64,000 nucleotides of DNA from Flavobacterium sp. UMI-01 (GTDB taxonomy: Bacteria; Bacteroidota; Bacteroidia; Flavobacteriales; Flavobacteriaceae). The stretch spans positions 620,001-684,000 of the forward strand of contig NZ_BPLU01000038.1 in assembly GCF_019656315.1 (NCBI RefSeq), in the 5' to 3' direction. The notes below the pieces were generated by a model that saw only the letters and a list, made by a program, of their open reading frames with translations, was not told the DNA's origin and did no database searches. The translations under genes were made by a program, and so were the position numbers. Positions 61,945 to 64,000 of the stretch are shown one piece after another. Position 1 is the first letter of the stretch. Every line of letters starts with the position of its first letter.

Positions 61945-61953
61945 GTGGTGTAA
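61087..61953 (+). CDS. ORF6N-domain protein with PLD-like C-terminal segment
   Basis: Start chosen at 61087 (MSELITIENRIFTFRGEQVM), the family's usual N-terminus, rather than 61030; 288 residues. N-terminal ORF6N DNA-binding domain (about 1-115: DRDLAEMYNVEVKRLNEQVKRN, RFPESFRFQLT, NPYAFTEQGVAMLSAVLRSD). A middle coiled region (NNNLSLLQLSDDFEKFKLTTTQ) and a C-terminal part (SITVIDNYIDDTVITLL, LSHDRFIIIDNQKVYHIGASLKDLGKKWFAF) resembling one half of a phospholipase D-like fold. ORF6N proteins come from phages and are common in Bacteroidota hsd loci. The last eight residues (LGTLNEVV) copy the hsdM terminus. Function is unproven; a regulatory or defence-accessory role is inferred from placement. 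Confidence 0.85.
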   Translation: MSELITIENRIFTFRGEQVMIDRDLAEMYNVEVKRLNEQVKRNIERFPESFRFQLTAEEKEQLVANCDRFATLKHSSANPYAFTEQGVAMLSAVLRSDIAIQVSIQIMQAFVHMRKNINNNLSLLQLSDDFEKFKLTTTQQFDKIFNALENHKELPKQGIFFNGQTYDAYAFVNQLIKEAKTSITVIDNYIDDTVITLLTAKKQNVKVSLLMQQPTKKIELDVQKANTQYPTFQIKKFKLSHDRFIIIDNQKVYHIGASLKDLGKKWFAFTLLEQDTVKLLGTLNEVV

Positions 61954-61954
61954 A

Positions 61955-63127
61955 ATGAATTGGATAACAAAAAAAATTGGTGATATCGGTAAAGTTTCAA
62001 TGTGCAAAAGAATACTAAAAAATCAAACTTCCGCAACTGGAGATATACCTTTCTATAAAATTGGAACTTTTGGAAAAAAAGCAGATGCTTTTATTTCAAG
62101 AGAAATTTATGATGAATTTATCAGTAAATATTCTTTTCCCAAAAAAGGAGATATTCTACTTTCAGCTTCAGGAACAATTGGTAGAAGAGTTATATATGAC
62201 GGAAAACCTGCATATTTTCAGGATTCAAATATAGTGTGGATTGATAATGATGAAAAAGAAGTTTTAAATGAGTACTTATATAAATTTTACGGGTATTGTA
62301 ATTGGAATCCTTCGAAAGGCGCAACTATTTCAAGGCTTTATAATGATGATTTGAGAAACATCATTATTTATTTTCCAAAATCTTTCCAAGAACAACGCGC
62401 CATAGTAGCCAAACTCGACCAGGCGTTTACAGCCATAGACCAAGCCAAAGCCAACATCGAAAAAAACATCGCCAACGCCAAAGAATTGTTTCAATCCAAA
62501 TTGAATCAAATTTTTTCGCAAAAAGGTGAGGGTTGGGAGGAAAAGAAATTAGGTGAAATTTCTAAGATTAACTATGGTTACACTGAAAAGGCAGTTTTTG
62601 AAAATATTGGTCCAAAATATTTAAGAATTACAGATTTGACTGAAAAGGGTGTTAATTGGGAAAGTGTTCCTCATTGTAAAATCAGTAAAGATGAAATTAT
62701 TAAATATGAATTACAAAAGGGTGATATAGTATTTGCGAGAACAGGAGCAACTACAGGTAAAAGTTATTTGTTTGATGATGATGTATTTTCAGTTTTTGCA
62801 TCATATTTAATCCGTTTGAAGGTTATAAATAAGAATGAGATTCTTCCTGAATTCATCTATTTGTTTTTTCAAAGTGGAAATTATTGGAAAGAAATTAATG
62901 CTGGTATTTCAGGTAGTGCACAAGGTGGTTTTAATGCCTCAAAACTATCTGATTTGAAATTGTCATATCCATTGGATTCAAATATTCAAAAAAAGATTGT
63001 TACAGATTTTGATGTTGTTTTAAGTCAAACTAATTTATTAATTACCAAATACCAACATAAACTAGCTAACCTTGAAGAACTCAAAAAAAGTATTTTAGAA
63101 AAGGCATTTAAAGGGGAGTTGGTGTAA
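61955..63127 (+). CDS. hsdS: Type I restriction-modification specificity subunit
   Basis: Start at 61955 (MNWITKKIGDIGKV), 1 bp after the ORF6N stop, rather than 61940; 390 residues. Two target-recognition domains (about 5-140 and 200-340, the second with KKLGEISKINYGYT) separated by a conserved spacer QRAIVAKLDQAFTAIDQAKAN, and the second spacer KYQHKLANLEELKKSILEKAFKGEL at the end. The TRDs are clearly more AT-rich than the spacers, as expected for cassettes exchanged between hsdS genes. HsdS selects the bipartite recognition sequence for methylation and cleavage. Confidence 0.92.
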   Translation: MNWITKKIGDIGKVSMCKRILKNQTSATGDIPFYKIGTFGKKADAFISREIYDEFISKYSFPKKGDILLSASGTIGRRVIYDGKPAYFQDSNIVWIDNDEKEVLNEYLYKFYGYCNWNPSKGATISRLYNDDLRNIIIYFPKSFQEQRAIVAKLDQAFTAIDQAKANIEKNIANAKELFQSKLNQIFSQKGEGWEEKKLGEISKINYGYTEKAVFENIGPKYLRITDLTEKGVNWESVPHCKISKDEIIKYELQKGDIVFARTGATTGKSYLFDDDVFSVFASYLIRLKVINKNEILPEFIYLFFQSGNYWKEINAGISGSAQGGFNASKLSDLKLSYPLDSNIQKKIVTDFDVVLSQTNLLITKYQHKLANLEELKKSILEKAFKGELV

Positions 63128-63136
63128 ACACATAGT

Positions 63137-63165
63137 TTGTCATTCCGTAGGAATCTCATCTATAA
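63137..63165. repeat. Short GTCATTCCGTAGGAATC-type repeat
   Basis: TTTGTCATTCCGTAGGAATC after the hsdS stop. It is a sequence I associate with short repeats in Bacteroidota intergenic regions. Low information; no gene in 63128-63197. Confidence 0.35.
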
Positions 63166-63197
63166 TAGCAACGATTAATAAAAATATGCTATCAAAC

Positions 63198-63616
63198 ATG
63201 GAAAATCAAATAGAAATATTCAAGTCATCTGACAATCAGGTTGAAGTTGTTGTTCAATTTGAAAGTGATACCGTTTGGTAGAACAGAGAGCAAATGGCTA
63301 CTCTTTTTAGTAGAGATAAATCGGTTATTTCCCGACATATTAAAAACATTTTAATGAAAATGAATTAGATTATTTTACAACTGTTGCAAAAAATGCAACG
63401 GTTCAAAAAGAAGGAGAAAGAGAAATAAAAAGAAATATTGAAGATTACCGCTTAGAAGAATTGATTATAAAAGATTTAACCGCATATCCCAATAGTGGTT
63501 TTAGCGAAATACATCAAAGAATAGGACTGGAAATTAATAAGCACAAAGTTAGAAGAATGTTGAAAAATATGATAGAAAGTGGAATTCTTAAAACGGAAGG
63601 TTTAAAAAATGGTTAA
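63198..63616 (+). pseudogene. Broken RhuM-like gene fused to a winged-helix tail
   Basis: The ATG at 63198 starts MENQIEIFKSSDNQVEVVVQ, the opening of virulence protein RhuM family members. An in-frame TAG at 63279-63281 interrupts after DTVW (a Leu codon is usual), and a one-base deletion in the T run near 63348-63352 shifts the frame (RHIKNI then NENELDYFTTVAKNATVQKEG). After NIEDY the expected RhuM sequence stops and an unrelated winged-helix-like stretch follows (SGFSEIHQRIGLEINKHKV) to TAA at 63616. So the gene has a nonsense mutation, a frameshift and a deletion/fusion. RhuM genes often sit between hsdS and hsdR. Confidence 0.8.
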
Positions 63617-63620
63617 AATA

Positions 63621-63666
63621 TTCTATTGAGTAAATTGGTTAGAAATTCACTAAATACTCAATAGAA
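63621..63666. repeat. 12-bp inverted repeat before hsdR
   Basis: TTCTATTGAGTA (63621-63632) and TACTCAATAGAA (63655-63666) are perfect inverted copies with a 22-nt loop. A further CTCAATA follows. It could be a regulatory site or terminator of the broken gene; the T run is missing. Confidence 0.55.
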
Positions 63667-63720
63667 TGCTCAATAAAACGTTTTATAAAGAGCTAAATTA
63701 AAATAGAAGATATCAATAAA

Positions 63721-64000
63721 ATGAGAAACGAATCCGAAACCCGTGCCGAATTAATTGACCCGCACCTACAACAACAAGGTTGGGCAATTGTTCCTGAAAG
63801 TAGAATTCGCAGAGAGTATCCCATAACCAAAGGACGCTTAATAGGCTCTGGTAAACGTGCCATGCCCGATAAAGCGGATTATATCCTGCAATTCAACAAC
63901 CGTAATTTGGCTGTTTTAGAAGCCAAAGCAGAGGGTTGTTACTATACCGAAGGTTTGGCACAAGCTAAGGATTACGCTTCTCGATTAAACCTGCGGTTTG
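63721..64000 (+). CDS. hsdR: Type I restriction endonuclease subunit, N-terminal part
   Basis: First 93 codons only; runs off the right edge. MRNESETRAELIDPHLQQQGW is the HsdR start. The PD-(D/E)xK nuclease core is visible: ADYIL with D53 and LEAKA with E67 and K69. The DEAD-type translocase motifs would follow outside. Together with HsdM and HsdS it forms the restricting complex. The 104-bp spacer before it holds the inverted repeat at 63621-63666. Confidence 0.9.
   Translation, partial: MRNESETRAELIDPHLQQQGWAIVPESRIRREYPITKGRLIGSGKRAMPDKADYILQFNNRNLAVLEAKAEGCYYTEGLAQAKDYASRLNLRF

Overview
The window looks like a chromosome segment of a Bacteroidota bacterium, most likely a Flavobacteriaceae member close to Flavobacterium. 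The reasons are the low GC, the usual absence of Shine-Dalgarno sequences, promoters resembling TTG-N17-TAnnTTTG, the densely packed hydrolase/sulfatase genes, and intergenic repeats typical of flavobacteria. No rRNA, tRNA, CRISPR array or intact insertion sequence was seen.

Positions 1-44592 (all minus strand) hold one end of a very large polysaccharide-degradation locus. In transcription order it encodes: two heparinase II/III-like proteins, a GH29 fucosidase, a third heparinase II/III-like protein, a GH172-type protein, a sulfatase, a GHL-like TIM barrel, a sulfatase, a GH141-like beta-helix enzyme, an esterase, a sulfatase, a beta-helix protein, a GH95 fucosidase, an unassigned TIM barrel, a sulfatase, a sulfatase, GH31, a sulfatase, GH116, two beta-helix proteins, GH43, a GH28-like protein, a beta-helix protein and the start of a GH39 gene. 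Almost every product has a signal peptide. Six S1 sulfatases, three lyase-type proteins, fucosidases, xylosidase-type enzymes and an esterase fit breakdown of a sulfated, fucose- and xylose-containing, uronic-acid-rich (probably algal) polysaccharide; the exact substrate is inference. SusC/SusD, a regulator and an unsaturated-uronide hydrolase are not in the window. Four paralogous ~450-residue beta-helix proteins of a family I cannot name are the best candidate for undescribed enzymology. Two promoters of this locus (44.66-44.73 kb and 15.94-16.00 kb) carry the same arrangement: a -7-like box, then two direct-repeat sites 21 bp apart at identical offsets. This points to one AraC-type (HTCS-like) activator.

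Positions 44844-46913 hold a secreted M28 peptidase and a chlorite dismutase-like gene. Positions 47136-58659 hold a nitrate assimilation region. On the minus strand are an outer-membrane porin, nitrate-binding protein, permease and ATPase, and a Crp/Fnr-type regulator with an N-terminal cysteine cluster. On the plus strand are a single-chain nitrate reductase (Mo-bisMGD domain fused to FAD/NAD and [2Fe-2S] domains), an odd nitrite/sulfite-reductase-like protein ending in rubredoxin, and a thioesterase. Near-identical dyads lie upstream of the porin and between crp and the reductase, and are the likely operators. The chlorite dismutase keeps the catalytic His/Arg spacing and may detoxify chlorite made from chlorate by the nitrate reductase.

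Positions 58660-59500 are a repeat-rich spacer. Positions 59501-64000 (plus strand) hold a type I restriction-modification locus: hsdM, an ORF6N-domain gene, hsdS, a broken RhuM-like gene and the start of hsdR. The ORF6N gene sits in a 989-bp unit bounded by an 18-bp direct repeat of the hsdM 3' end, and it carries three copies of one palindrome, two upstream and one inside the gene.
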